NCBI GenBank assembly: GCA_048013815.1
Contig: CM106585.1
Span: 12,834,001-12,898,000 of the forward strand
DNA from: Setoptus koraiensis
Taxonomy: Eukaryota > Arthropoda
Reading direction: 5' to 3'
DNA length: 64,000 bases
Under the pieces are notes generated by a model, which had not been told where the DNA came from, did no database searches, and saw only the letters and a program-made list of their open reading frames with translations. A program made the position numbers and the translations under genes. This document shows positions 20,901 through 34,200 of this stretch, piece by piece. Within the stretch, counting starts at the first letter, position 1; each line of letters opens with the position of its first letter.

Positions 20901-23666
20901 ATGGACTACAATGGACAACACAAGCTGAATAGAAACCAAAAGCAATTTTTACTATCTGTGGAAAGGGGCGACTTTGCAACAGTGAGAAGTCTATTGAAGT
21001 TGCCTCGAAGTGAGATGGCCATCGATTGTATGGACTCCTTAGGAAGGACAGCTCTTTTAATTGCTATAGACAATGAAAACATACACATGGTTAGATTGTT
21101 GACACTGTCAGGTATTAAACTTGGTGACGCTCTCCTCCATGCTATTAATGAAAACTTCGTTGAGGCAGTGGAACTGCTGCTTGATCTAGAACAATCTACA
21201 CACACGCAAGGCCAATTATACTCATGGCAAAGAGATAGGGAACACAGTATATTCAGTTCGGATATCACACCTCTGATATTGGCAGCACATAAGAACAATT
21301 TTGAGATAATTAAAATTCTGCTTGACAGAAAGGTGTCGCCTATGCCAGCGCCGCATAATCCCCGATGCGATTGCAATAAGTGTCGCATGGCCCGAGCAGA
21401 GGATTGCCTCAATCATTCCAGGTCGCGTATAAATGCCTTCAGGGCTTTGGCGTCGCCTAGTTTAATAGCTTTATCTAGTTCAGATCCCCTGTTGACCGCA
21501 TTCAAATTGAGCCTAAAACTAGAGAATCTCTCTATTCTAGAGCCCGAGTATGTTAGTGACTACCTGGAGCTTAGACGACAGTGTCAATCGTTTGCCACAG
21601 CCCTACTGGATCACACTAGAACTAGTAGTGAATTACAAATACTATTGAATTATAGCGATCATAACGATCATCAGTCAACATTAGATATCGCCAACTATAC
21701 ATATACGGATCCCAATACCGCCAACTATTCGTGTAATACTGCCCTCCAGAAAAATATCGCCGACGCCGCTAAATTGGATGACGATGAACTGGTGGCAGCA
21801 GCATCATTGCCATCTATAGATAGTGTTACAGGCCGCGTAGAGAGCTATCACAGCCACATGAGGTTAGCTCGACTGATGTTGGCCATCAAGTGCAAACAAA
21901 AAGCCTTTTGTGCCCACCCGAATGTTCAGCAATTTTTAGCTTCGATGTGGTATGAGAATTTGCCGGGCTTCCGAAGTAAGAACTCTTTGAGTCAGGCAAT
22001 TCAGATTGTTCTCATTGGAGCTATGTTCCCAATTTATTCAGTGGCATATTTGATTGCGCCCAAATCTCAGATGGGTCGCTACATTAAGAAGCCATTCATA
22101 AAGTTCATTTGTCACTCGGCCAGCTATATAACGTTTCTGATAACGTTGACAGCACTCGGGGCTGCTCCAACAATTAACACATACATATACATCGAGGTGG
22201 TGATATACTTTTGGGTGCTGGGGCTGGTTTGGGCCGAATGGAAACAAATTAAAGCGCAACGCTTATATTACTATAAAGCAAATATGTGGAACACATTGGA
22301 TTCCGTGGCCAACAGTTTTTATCTGGCAGCCATATCGTTACGTTTGATAGCTCATTTGCAACAAGACGAAAATTCATCTAAATTGGCTCGCGAACATTGG
22401 CCACCCTACGATCCGAAGCTATTATCCGAGGGCTTATTTGCGGCTGCGTCCATATTTAGCGCCTTGAAATTGGTTTACATATTTCAAGTGAATCCTTATT
22501 TGGGCCCATTACAAATCAGTCTGGGTCGTATGATTATAGACATATTGAAATTTGCCTGGATCTATGTATTGGTTTTATTCGCATTCGCCTGCGGCATGAA
22601 TCAATTACTTTGGTATTATGCCGATCTAGAGCGTCATCAGTGTCTTAGCAGCATTACAACGCAACTAGATTATGTCGCTAGCAGCACTACTCAAATTTCG
22701 ACAGAAACAAAAGCTGGCGCCAACCTAACTAGAAAAACTACCACCACCAGCGGAGACCAGACTATTCCCCCCATTGACCCCATGTCGGATGAATCGTGTA
22801 AGGTGTGGCGTAAATTTTCCAATGTTTTCGAGTCGTCACAGACATTGTTTTGGGCCACATTTGGTCTAGTGGATTTAGAGAGTTTTGATCTTATTGGCAT
22901 CAAGCAATACACACGTTTTTGGGCCTTGTTGATGTTTGGCATATACTGTTTTATAAACGTTATCGTTGTTTTAAATCTACTTATAGCTATGATGAATCAT
23001 TCATACGAGAAAATAAGCGGAAAGTCAGACGTTGAATGGAAATTTGCGCGCACCAGTTTGTGGATGTCCTATTTTGATACTGGCTCCACTGTTCCGCCAC
23101 CGTTTAACATTATACCCTCAATTAAGTCGTTCCAGACTGTATTCAAGTTTGTCGCAAGATTGATTATGTCACTGTTCAACAGTAACCAGTGTGAAACATC
23201 GTCAGCCGCCAAAAACGAACTCAATACAATCAGCGATTGTAGGTTAGAATTGAAACAATCAGCTAACAACAATCCCGACGGCACCGATAAATCAATCGGG
23301 GCGACCTCCTTTGTTGGTAGGCACGCTCCCGCTCAACCAGCGTCTGATGGCAGCTCTAGTTATATATTAGATGACAGATGTGGGCACTGGTGGGGACACG
23401 CCAAACTCGAGTGCATTGATGAAGAGGCCCCCTCTAATGGAGCCAACAGAACAAAAGTGCCACGGTGCGATAGAAAACGTTGTCGTAAGGGATTGTGTCA
23501 AGTGGAGCAAAGTAGACGCTATCAGCATGTCATTAAAACGCTCATTAGTCGTTACATAATTAAAGAACAGCGAGCGCTTTTGAAGAATCGCGAACTCACT
23601 GAGGACGATTGTCATGAAATCAAACAGGAAGTGAGCGCATTGAGATACGAAATTAAAAAGTTGTAA
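20901..23666 (+). CDS. TRPC cation channel of the TRPgamma/TRPL type, single coding exon
   Basis: 921 residues from the ATG at 20901 (CACCGATGG context). An in-frame ATG at 20832 lies before a likely splice acceptor and is rejected. Order: ankyrin repeats (about 1-145), the TRP_2 segment (CDCNKC, then HSRSRINAFRALASPSLIAL), six membrane spans (about 365-705), and the pore helix and selectivity region FWATFGLVDLESFDL near residue 650. S6 contains FINVIVVLNLLIAMMNHSY, followed by the TRP box region EWKFARTSLWMSYF near 712 and the TRPC signature PPPFNIIPS. The C-terminal part keeps RYQHVIKTLISRYIIKEQR and a coiled-coil end. The S5-pore loop is long, with NLT and two cysteines. Such channels are PLC-coupled, calcium-permeable tetramers in sensory and other cells. 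The absence of introns in so long a TRPC gene is unusual. Convergent with the SEA-TSP1-LDLa gene. Confidence 0.95.
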   Translation: MDYNGQHKLNRNQKQFLLSVERGDFATVRSLLKLPRSEMAIDCMDSLGRTALLIAIDNENIHMVRLLTLSGIKLGDALLHAINENFVEAVELLLDLEQSTHTQGQLYSWQRDREHSIFSSDITPLILAAHKNNFEIIKILLDRKVSPMPAPHNPRCDCNKCRMARAEDCLNHSRSRINAFRALASPSLIALSSSDPLLTAFKLSLKLENLSILEPEYVSDYLELRRQCQSFATALLDHTRTSSELQILLNYSDHNDHQSTLDIANYTYTDPNTANYSCNTALQKNIADAAKLDDDELVAAASLPSIDSVTGRVESYHSHMRLARLMLAIKCKQKAFCAHPNVQQFLASMWYENLPGFRSKNSLSQAIQIVLIGAMFPIYSVAYLIAPKSQMGRYIKKPFIKFICHSASYITFLITLTALGAAPTINTYIYIEVVIYFWVLGLVWAEWKQIKAQRLYYYKANMWNTLDSVANSFYLAAISLRLIAHLQQDENSSKLAREHWPPYDPKLLSEGLFAAASIFSALKLVYIFQVNPYLGPLQISLGRMIIDILKFAWIYVLVLFAFACGMNQLLWYYADLERHQCLSSITTQLDYVASSTTQISTETKAGANLTRKTTTTSGDQTIPPIDPMSDESCKVWRKFSNVFESSQTLFWATFGLVDLESFDLIGIKQYTRFWALLMFGIYCFINVIVVLNLLIAMMNHSYEKISGKSDVEWKFARTSLWMSYFDTGSTVPPPFNIIPSIKSFQTVFKFVARLIMSLFNSNQCETSSAAKNELNTISDCRLELKQSANNNPDGTDKSIGATSFVGRHAPAQPASDGSSSYILDDRCGHWWGHAKLECIDEEAPSNGANRTKVPRCDRKRCRKGLCQVEQSRRYQHVIKTLISRYIIKEQRALLKNRELTEDDCHEIKQEVSALRYEIKKL

Positions 23667-23791
23667 TAGTAGTAGGCACTTGTAAATTATCTATTATTTT
23701 AGATTCTACATTCGTCTATCTCTCTTATACAAAACAATACAATAACAATAATAACAAACAATACAGACGACAGGTCTCTATCTCTCTAGTA

Positions 23792-25229
23792 TCACTTGGT
23801 AACGGAAGCTGCAGCGACTACCTGCATGACATTAGGACAGTCGTGTTCGTCGCTGCTATCAAAGCAATTTGGGTGGCCATCACATCTTCTGGAACTGGGT
23901 ATGCAAGCTGCAAGGAACGAGTAGAATATACAAACAAACAAAATATATGCAAGTTAGTAATTAATTAATTGATAAGTATAATGAAATTTTTGGTTGGTCA
24001 TTATTATGTGAAATGTCATCATCATCTTACCTGAATCCATGCACTGCCACTCGATGTCCTTCAAACACTCGCTGTCGTGGACACACCTGAAAGTTGATTG
24101 GGTCACTTTTTGGCACAATTGATTTGAGCCCGAACACCAGCCTCCACAACCTGACGAGTCAGTGTAATTGCGTATTTTAGCACAGAAGGGCACCTTTGCT
24201 CTCAATTGAAGAAGGCAAATCTCACTAGTGGTGCAATTGGAGCATGTGAGTGCATCTGTGTGTGTATTTACAACAATCATTGTGACGAAGGGATGACAAA
24301 ACAAAAGTTGGTTAGTGGTTTGACTTCAATTACATTTATAATATATTTATATGATATTGATTGCGATTGCGTAATCGTTAGCTTACCTTGAGCATTTGTC
24401 GCTAATATAGGCGTACGGGGGACATTGGTAGCCTCAATGCCTGGCACCTGATCTCCGAGCGCCACATCGATAGGAGTGTTCTTGTCCGTTGAGCCACTTT
24501 GACCGTTGGTGGGATTGTTGTTGTTGTTGCTGTTGGCATTGTTGCCATCAACAGTATAAATGTTGATAGTTGTAGATGGCGAATCTTGTTGCTGTTGCAA
24601 TGCAATCGATGAACTTGTGACTAATGATTCTGACACTGATGGCACTTCCGGTGTTAGTGGCTGCTCAATGGTGGCAGGTGAGGAATATTCATTTGAGCCA
24701 TACGAGGTGGATAGTGTTGGCAATTGTCTCTTGTAAGCGGAACATTCTTGTTGACAATCGGATATCTCAATAGAGATCTCGTGACTGCCAAAGCGCTGCT
24801 TACAAATGTCATCAGCCAATGATTGACCCGTTGTTTGTGACATACAAGTACGTATTCTAGAATGTGTTCTAGTTGAATCACAGAATCCATTCTTGTCCAA
24901 ACAAGATGACCAAGGTGACCATTCGGACCACACAACTGGCAATTGTTGGCTTGCAAAGGGATTTGATATTTCTGTAGAGAATATTGGCTGCTGAATATTC
25001 TGCTGATCTGACGTAGATGGCGCTCCTTGTGCTGACGGCAGCAAAACTGCACTGTCTTGATTATTATTACCATTATCAATGTGACTATCATGACGATCAT
25101 TGTTGTTATAGTGATGAGTTGCCGTTGTTGGCTGTGACATAAGCGGATGCTGCTGATGCTGTTGCATCATTCCCTCGGGTACTAAACTGGGGGGCACAAT
25201 ACCCTGACTCAAGTCTTTGTCTGGCACAG
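23792..25229 (-). CDS. C-terminal block: TSP1 repeat, Cys-rich module, LDLa repeat (three exons)
   Basis: Exon 25229-24387 begins with 2 nt of a split codon and encodes a Q/N/S-rich linker. Its thrombospondin type-1 repeat reads WSEWSPWSSC, RTHSRIRTC, DDICKQRFG, SDCQQEC. A second low-complexity linker rich in NNNNN and TPID follows. Exon 24255-24031 encodes an eight-or-more-cysteine module (LTCSNCTTSEICLL, SSGCGGWCSGSNQLC, VHDSECLKD). The start of the LDLa repeat (IEWQCMDS) is split by an intron and completed in exon 23907-23792 (ACIPSSRRCDGHPNCFDSSD, EHDC). The calcium-binding D-x-SDE pattern is intact. The protein ends PNVMQVVAAASVTK, with no further span, which agrees with a type II topology. 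All three introns are phase 1, as is common for extracellular domain shuffling. Confidence 0.85.
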
Positions 25230-28200
25230 CTACACAATTAATGGGAGGAGGGGAGGGGGTGATAATAGCGGATAATAATAGAATGAAAAGATTAGAGAAT
25301 TGGACTTAGTTATTGCAGTCATAGTATAATCAGTCATGTCGAGCTTATGAGTTTTATGTGTTTATAGCGTTTCGTTGGAGCTGAGCGAATGCGACGACGA
25401 TCACGTAATAACGTGACAACGATATTGGCCGTGTTGCATTTGCATGGCGCGACATTGAGCCGCTCTAAAGATTCAAACTATTGCAATTGCTATTAACCAG
25501 CCATGGTGCAGCAAACAAAAAAAAGATTCAGCATCGCCGGCGATCGGTGTGGAACGACGCATTTGAAGCTTAGACAGTCATCGAGAACAACCAACCGACT
25601 GAAGTGACTGTGGCTGGCCCGCCAACGAAAGAGGTAGATTAAGAGTAAGAGTCTCTCTCGGGGGCCCCACTGTCGCTGTCAATGGCAAGCGGGCTTGCAA
25701 GCGGTGGGCATTGTCAATCAGGCACGCGCAATAATATTATCTGGCTCGTGTGTGTGTTAGCACGTGTCGGAATTGCAAGTGAGAGAGAGGCCGTGGCGAC
25801 ACAACTGTCAGTTGACTGCCTCTTATTGGTTCGTGTGGCGCTATCATTACAGTACAGTTATGATCAGATTGGCTGGGGCCCGATGCGAGCCCGCGGTTGT
25901 TTGGCAGATTTGGCAGACGCAGTGTGCGCTGGTCACAACAACAACAACAACAGCAGCGACAACAACAACAACAACTCTGGCTGGTCATCTCATTGTTGCG
26001 CAATCATTCATTAAATTGATTGGCTGTGGCAGCAGTGTGATGATGACTCATGCACAATTGTTGTGCAATCGCAACGGAGGCCAGCCAAGAAGACTGCGCA
26101 TTGCACAATAAGCAATTACTGGTTTGTTTGTCTCATCAGGCATCGCTAGCAAGTGGCCAAATATTGCCAGCCGGCTCGCAATATTCGGCTGGCCGGCTCG
26201 CGATATTCGGCTGGCCGGCGATATTCGGCTGGCCGGCAGTGTTTGGTGCGAACCAGCGGCTGGTTTGAATGTCCGACTAATGAAAATGGCAAATATACAC
26301 ACAATGGCGGGTTTAGGTGGCGACGGGCGACGCTGAGATATGCAGCGGCGCTCCAGTTTGCCAGCCAAGTGCCAAAAATGAATGAATGACTCAACGCGAA
26401 TGCATGAGCCAGTGATTGAGTAAGTGAGGCCAGCGCAGAGGTTGTAGGTTAGCCAGAGCGCCAGCAGGATTAGCCTTAGCCGCTAATCCTGCTGGCGCCG
26501 CCGCTGACGACTAACGGTATCTAGCAGTCAGATGGCGCTTGCAGCGACGAGTTGCGTGAGCTTGGCTGGTGGCGAGTTTTTTTGGCACACACACACACAA
26601 AAAGTTGGCCAGCAGCAGATTACATAATATTACATAACATTAGTGGGACGGGATTACTTGTGCCATTTGTGCTGTTTGCGCCAGTTGGCGCTGGTGCGAT
26701 ATGTGTTACAAAAGAAGATATAGAGGCAAGCAAGTTGCACTGCACAACAAGCGACCAGATGAGAAGACAAGTCATTATCTGTGTGTGCCAACAGTGTCAT
26801 TAGACAGTGACTGTGGTGACGCAACCCGCTGGCCACTATCTTGACATGGTTGCCTTGATATCGGCAACTTGAACCTGGTGCGATATGTGTTTGTGTGGTC
26901 ACTCATCAGCGGCAGCAGTTTGAGCAGTTGCGTCGGAGAAAGTGTTTGCTCACACACACACTGTATCATTTGAGATTAGCGAGCCGCAGCAGCCGCTAGT
27001 GACATTGCGGTGTTGCGGTCATTGTGCTTGTCAGATTGTAATCGTCCAACAATCAGCTGATACAAATACATAAAGAAACAAGATTAAACAGCTGGCTGGC
27101 TGGTTGGCGGGCCCAATTTGTTGTCGCATCATATGGTGCGTAAGGCTCATTGGCACGGCCTCTATGAGCCCTCTATTTATAAGCATCTATGAGCTTATCA
27201 GCTCATGGACGCTTATAAAGCTCGCTGCTAAAAAGCTCGGGGCCTTTTGTGTATTTATCAGCCATTTCGGGCTGATTTCGTGTTGGCCGATTGTGCTGGT
27301 AAGACCACAAAGTAACCACGCAATCGGCCACTACGCGGCGTCCATTGACGGATGTCCATTGATCCATCCATCAGTGGACACTGATGGATGTCCGTTGATC
27401 GGGCCTAGATAAACGGCCCAAATATTCGGGCCTAAATGGCAGCCCAAATAGAGGAAAGTATTGTTTTTGCAAGACCTTACATAACATGTGATCACACATA
27501 AAGATGACGGTTGGCACATTTCGCTTTGGGCCAGCCATCATGTTTGGCCGGGCTCGATGGCTGGCACGGCCGGCCGGCCAGAGATTGTCGAAATAAACGC
27601 GATAGTGAGCCCAAGTGGCCTAGTTAGTGGGCAAGAAAAGGAAGAAGAAAACATCAAACAAACAAACAAACAAACAAACCCAGTTGACAGTAGTGATAAT
27701 AATATAGGCCTTACACTTGACATAATGACAGCAGAGAAGATGGATTAAGTAGGAGAGAGCTCGCAATCGATGGATACACAGCATGCACTCGACAACTAGC
27801 TCGCTAATGATATGCCATTGGACGCCCACTCAATGGCCGTTTCGCTGACCACTAATGAATGAGCTTGGCCAGTCGGCAGTGTCACACACGGCTTGTGTCG
27901 TCGGCAATGCAACTCAAATTAGCGACTTGCACAACACACTGGCATTTGGCATTTGGCAGCTTTGCAAAGCGATCGATTGATGATGCAACTTTGGCCACAA
28001 CTCACTGGTCACTGTACCATTAGTAGCGTTAGTAGTGTTGGTGTTGCTAGTGCAGTGACCGCTCAATTGAGCATTGGGATTTTGTCGTTCATTTATTTTG
28101 GCAATATCAGCATCGTCAGCTGATGATCAGCGGCGCCACATAACGTCAGCTAGCCAGATAAATGGAGAGAGCGAGAGAAAAGCATCATTAATTGACGTAA

Positions 28201-31200
28201 TTAGCTAATATTTGACATAACTCTGTTGACTCCACTGGGCACTGCTGCTGCTGCACTGTGCAACAGCCAAGCAACAACAGCCAGGCAACAACAGCAACAA
28301 CAACAACACCGACAGCAAGACTAAGCGAGCCAACAGTGACAAAGTTGACGCGCGTGGGCGCCTTCGCCACACCAATTATTATGCGACTATTATGCAACTA
28401 TTATACCACAACAACTATCGTACAACTGTTATCAATAACAACTGGTGGTCATTGTTTATAATAGCTAGACTATAATAATAACTAGATGTCACTTAATTCA
28501 ATTTCGGCCAAACCAGCAGGTGTAAAGCTGTCCGATAGACAGATAATATAATAGTTGTGTATAAAATGGTAGAGGTGGCGCTACAGCAAGATTAATTGAT
28601 CGAAAGCGGCCAGTGTCATGTTTTTTATCGCCGATATCGCAGTCGATTGCATTAGTCAGTCGGCCAGTTGGTTCACCTGTTTGCAGCACAACATTCGCAG
28701 TCTCGTCTCACTGGACACACCACTGGACACACCACTGGACACACAGACACCAGCACAGGTGAACACAGGCGAAAAAGGCCAACAAAATTGGCCGACGCAA
28801 CAGCGCAAACGTCAAACAAACTGTCAAAATACCAAAATGCTGCCAGCTCCAACATTGCAGCAAACAAAGGTCGTTGCGCAACATTTGTTGTCGCTGTTGT
28901 TGCTGTCGCTGTTGTTGTCGTTGTCGTTGTTGCTGTTGCTGTTGTTGCTGCTGTTGCTGTTGTTGCTGTTGGTGTCGTTGTTGGCGTGGCTGGCGCGCCG
29001 TCGCCGGGTGATTTGCATATTTTTCATAACTGACTTGCTCCAGTTGCCCAAATGGACAATTGCAATTCAATAAAATATGCGATAATAAGGCAGTCAATGC
29101 TGAAAATGGCCAATATCGCATAGGCGGCAGTTATGTAACTAATATTTGCGTTGATAGTTGGCACACACATGCGACTGTTTGCACTTGAAACACACACACA
29201 CTATTGAATAGAGTGTGATGCCCACTCTTTCGTGTCTCGTATCTGATGATCTAATTAAAGTTCACACACCACAGCACACACACACACTACGACAGGTGAC
29301 TTGTGGGCCGGTTGTTGAGCTGGCGAATGCACTTGTTGAAACGGCCAAAGAGAGAGAGTTTTCAATTTCAATTTACAGTTGTATCTAGAGCTGGCCGGTA
29401 ACAGGCGACACAAATTAACAGCGCAATTTGCTGCCGGCCGCTCTGACAAGTGACTCGTTTGTTGTCAGTGCATCAGAGCCTGTCAATTACATAACAATAT
29501 TAGCATGCATAACACTGCTGCAAGCTAACAGCGACCGGGCCAGATAATTATCGGCCGTAGTTATTATTGTCAGCGTTGACCAACGACACACAAAGCAAAC
29601 AATGAGCAAACGACAACAGAGAGAGAGAGAGAGTGCAAAAACAAACAAACCAAATATCGTCAGCACTGACGATGGTGGCCGCCCCCGCAAACACACTCTC
29701 GGCTGCTATAACGGCTACTTGTTGGTTAATTTTGAGAGCGCTCGAATCGATGCAAAAAATCACATTCGGCTCATTTGTGGGCACGACAGGTGACCACTGG
29801 GCCGGTGTGCCAAGTGTGCAAATAATCAATGCAAATCAACATGTCGGCTAATGTTTTCTAGAAATCGAAATCGCAATCGCAACCCAAACACAAATGGAAA
29901 TGGAAATAATACAAATCCAAATGAGTTTGTGTGTTTGTTTTGTGAATAATTTAGCATCGACAAACAACAGCTTGCAGAGCGGCGAAAATTGCGCGCCGCA
30001 TATCGCCAATTGTCGACACTGTCGAGACTATCGAGATTGTCGAAACTATCGACACTGTCGACCATCGACATTTTGCACCATCGACATTTTGCACCATCGA
30101 CATTTTGGACCATCGACAATGCCGACAGCGGCGCTTGGATGCTGTTTAGCGCAGACAACAGGTAAGTTTGCGAGCCGAGTAACAATGATCGCACGCTTGC
30201 TCTGATTGATTCGTCATGACGAGATCGTTCTCGACGGACTTGTCAAGTCTCGTATGTATAAATAAATACATAAATGTATGGCCAGATATAAAGCGAGCAA
30301 CAGTGAGAGCAAGACCAACAAAGTAAGACAATTGCAATTGCCCAATTGGATGCGCACGCCTCACCTGGTGCCCGTGCTGTTTGTGTCGAGCAGCGACTTG
30401 TTGGCCTTAATGTTGGCATTAAATTGGCGCCGACCCAACAACCAATTTAATGCTTGCTCGAACCCATTACATAACACACACACACACACAAAACACTTGT
30501 GAGCAACGTCGGACCACCTTCGAGCGCGCCCGAGAAGAAGCACCTGTCCTGTCAATTTTGATTTGTCAGTCGGTTAGTTAGTCAGCTGCTGCTGCTGCTG
30601 CCACACTGACCATTTAAGCTCACTCGAGTTGTTGTGCATTGTTGCCACAGGCCATTGGAAGAAAGTTGCCAGCGATTTCTCATGTGATCTCAAGTGATTA
30701 TTATGTAATGAGTAGTGTTACTGGCTCACCCACCGACCTGTTGCGTCATCATGGGCCTGCTACAGTGCGCCTGATCACACAACACACTTTATAATATGAC
30801 TTGTGTTGTCGGCACAATCGAACGCAATCGAACGCGACCGAACTCGACCGAACGCAATCGAACGCCATCGAACGCCATCGAACGCCATCGAACGCCACCG
30901 GACGCCATCGAACGCACCAAAAGCGAACGCACCAAAAGCGAACGCACCGAGAGCATTGAGAGCAGGGGAAAATTCGAACAGGTGAGCAGCTCGAGTTTGT
31001 TGCGGGCAGAGTACGGCACGGACTCGCACACGACTGTTGCGTCACACGGGGCGCAACAGTCGGGCCGCGAGAAGGCGCCCGGCCGGTGCAAGGTGCAGGT
31101 GCAGGCCACAAGGCATGAGACAGTGGTGCAGTAAGGTGCAGTGAGGTGCAGTAAGGTGCATCATGGGCACCAACAACAAGTGCATGCTGCTCGGTGCACC

Positions 31201-34200
31201 AACAATGTAAGTGGCTCGCCAGTGCGCACTAAATGCCTGCTGTGCGCTACTGATGCAACGTAACGCTGGCAAAATTGCGTAACAATTTTGCGCACACTTG
31301 TTGTGATGTTGAAGAAGCGCCCGAACTGGCCGAACTGAACTGGCCAGAACTGAACTGGCCAGAACTGGACTGAACTGGCCAGAGCGCAGTGCCAATAGTA
31401 TGATAATCACGAGCGGGCAGGTGAAGCTTGCGGCTAATCCAATTGGCCGGTATCGTGCTCCTCTCGGCCGGCCAACAGCGACACCAACAGCAACAACAGC
31501 AACAACAACAGCAGCAACAGCAGCAACAGCAGCAACAGCAGCAACAGCAACAACAACAGCAACAGCAACAATAACCATGAAACATGCCGACTGGATGAGC
31601 AGCCATGACGCAAGCCATTGAGCGGCGCAAAATGGTGCTGCCATTGGATATTCATCATAATTATTACTATTTGCTTTGGCCCTCGGACACACACACACGC
31701 ACACACACACGCACACGGCAAGCGGCGGCCGGCGAGCTTGCCAACAATGATTAATTGTAACAAGAGCCAATTGATTTATAATCTCTCGGTGTTAATAAAT
31801 CATGATCTAGTAGGCCAACAACAGCAACAACAGCAACCACAATAATGCCCCAGTGCGCCAATGAGAGCCTGCAAAATCTAGCAACATCTCGCTTGGCGCT
31901 CGCTGGCGGATTATCATTATTTATGTTTATTTTTGCCAGAGAAGGAGCTGCCACGCAAAGTCTGATTCGCGCTCTCATTCAATTCAATCGGTTAGCATCG
32001 ATGGCGCATTTAGACGCTGGCGATTGTTGGCAATGGCGTTATCACGAAGCCATCTCTCGCTCTGATCCGAGCGTCTCGGATCCGAAACACTCCAAGGCTC
32101 GCCGAGACGGCGCAGCTCGCATGCCATACACTCACGCAACATATTGCCAGAGCTGTAATCTCCTGACGGGCTTATTAACAAGTTGCTGCGTCAGCTTGCG
32201 CTCATTTGCATGCCGGCCAGCTCGTGATTGATGATTCGTTTGAGGCCCTTTTATGGCCGCTTTTACGGTCTCTATTCTACGGTTTGCAGCGAGCCCACGG
32301 TCGCTCTGGCCACTAATGTCGCTGCTATCTGTCTGATGCCGGCGCGTCTGATGCCGCTGAGTCCGGTATGGCCGCGTCCAGCATCGCCGCGGCTAATGTC
32401 GATGTCATGAACCGCCGGCCTTAGCAATTGTATATTTTTGCATTCATATTGATATTCGTATCGCAAAACATATTTGGTTCGCATTTGTATTCGCTTTTTG
32501 TTTGGTTCGCATTTGTATTCGGTTTTTGTTTGGTTTGCATTTGTATTTGGTTTGCGTTTGTGTTTGGTATGTATGTGGTCAGCTCGCAACTGACCGGCCG
32601 AGCCGATCGCGGTGCAAACGATTACATTTGCACCGCTGCATCCAACACAGTGTGGCGAGCCGGTGCATCGGACACTGTCCGGCGAGCCGGTGCAAACGGC
32701 CCAATCAGCTGATGGATGGCAATTGTTTGTTGCGGGACGATGATGATTTGAAGCAAGCGAAGCAAGTGAGACAAGTGAGACAAGTGAAACAAATGAAACA
32801 AACAATCAAACAATTAGACGCCGGCGGATTGAAATGTGAGCTTCGTGTGGATGCTGGATGCTCATCATTAGTGCTCATTATCATTAGTGAGTATGCACAA
32901 CAAAGCAATAATCATCACCGGCAACAGCAACATCAACAGCCAGAGAAACGGCACAATCACAGCCAGAGAAACAGCGACAGTCAGAGTGAGAGGCTCAAAA
33001 CAAAGAATTTCTTTCATCTCATCTGGTGGGATAATAAGTATGCTAGCGGCCGCTTGTTAATGGCCAATAATAATGGCCGATAATGGCCGACTCAGGCGCA
33101 CAATGGCGCAATGGTGCACAATCCGATGGTGCATGGTGCATGGATGCAAACTGTGCATCAGTGCAGCAAAGTGCCATAGCGAGCACTTGTTGTTGGCATC
33201 GGCGGTTGGCGTGGTCACTACTACATAAGGTTGTGCCAGTTGTATGGTCACTACATACGGTGTGTGGGTTAGTGTGCGAATGGGGGGATATACACAATTG
33301 AAATAATAGAAATACCACTGCACTAAAACGCCAGTAATGAGAGCCGGCCGGCCGGCACCACTGACGGCCGAACAAACACGAGAGGCGGATAAATGAGCGG
33401 ATAATCGCGCCGCGCGAATCCGATCCAATGATGAGCACAATGATGAGCACAATGATGGCCAAAGTGAGTGCGATTATGCGCCATACGGGAACGAGACAGC
33501 GCCGAGACGAAGCCAAATGAATAATTCAATGATGGGCAGCCGGCAATTAGGCCGCTCGTCGGCGAGCGTCGTGCTCGACATTCCGTCGTGTTCGGTGCGC
33601 CGGCGCGGCCACTAAAATCTGCAAACTCTCACCTGAGCTAATGATAGATCGCGCTAATTGGACATTTGCTAATCGGGACGCAAACACAACAACAGCAACA
33701 GCGCCAACGCCGACAACAACAACAGCGGCAACAGCGGCAAAGGCAACAACAACATGGCAAACTCAATTAAATGATACAAATAATCGTGTACGGCACACAA
33801 ACAAAAGTTATCACTGGCTGGCGAGCGTTCGCGGCGAGCACGGCGCAGATATGATAATAATTAGCAATTATTCATATTCTTCATCGTGTTCACTGGCGAA
33901 CTCGCCAGCTCACAAACTCGCGAACCAACAAACTCGCAAACCAACGAGCTCGCAAACCAACAAACTCGCAAGCTCACAGAATCGCAGACTCGCAAACTCG
34001 GGCTCACGGTGCGTGTGCGTTTGTGTGAGAATGCGATCTTATCTCTCTGTCTGTCTATATCTGGCCGAACCGAATTCCATTTATGCAAATTAGCGCGCCG
34101 GCGATAAAATGCCATTGCTCGCTGGCTACATTGGTGTTGCTGAGAGTGGCCAGTATCCACTGTCCGTGCTCTTGTGTGCGCTGGCCGTAATCAGTACAGA

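Noticed and set aside
30440-30465. GGGTTCGAGC on the minus strand as a tRNA B box
   Set aside because: It lacks the following CC and no A box or cloverleaf can be drawn around it.
31042-31770. 242-codon minus frame rich in Val/Ala and overlapping poly-Cys and poly-Leu frames
   Set aside because: Produced by the CAA/CAG array, which stays open in all frames.
33610-33660. Minus-strand segment with a GTGAGA donor as another linker exon
   Set aside because: Its phases (1 in, 1 out) do not fit between the other candidates, and the open stretch is only about 12 codons.
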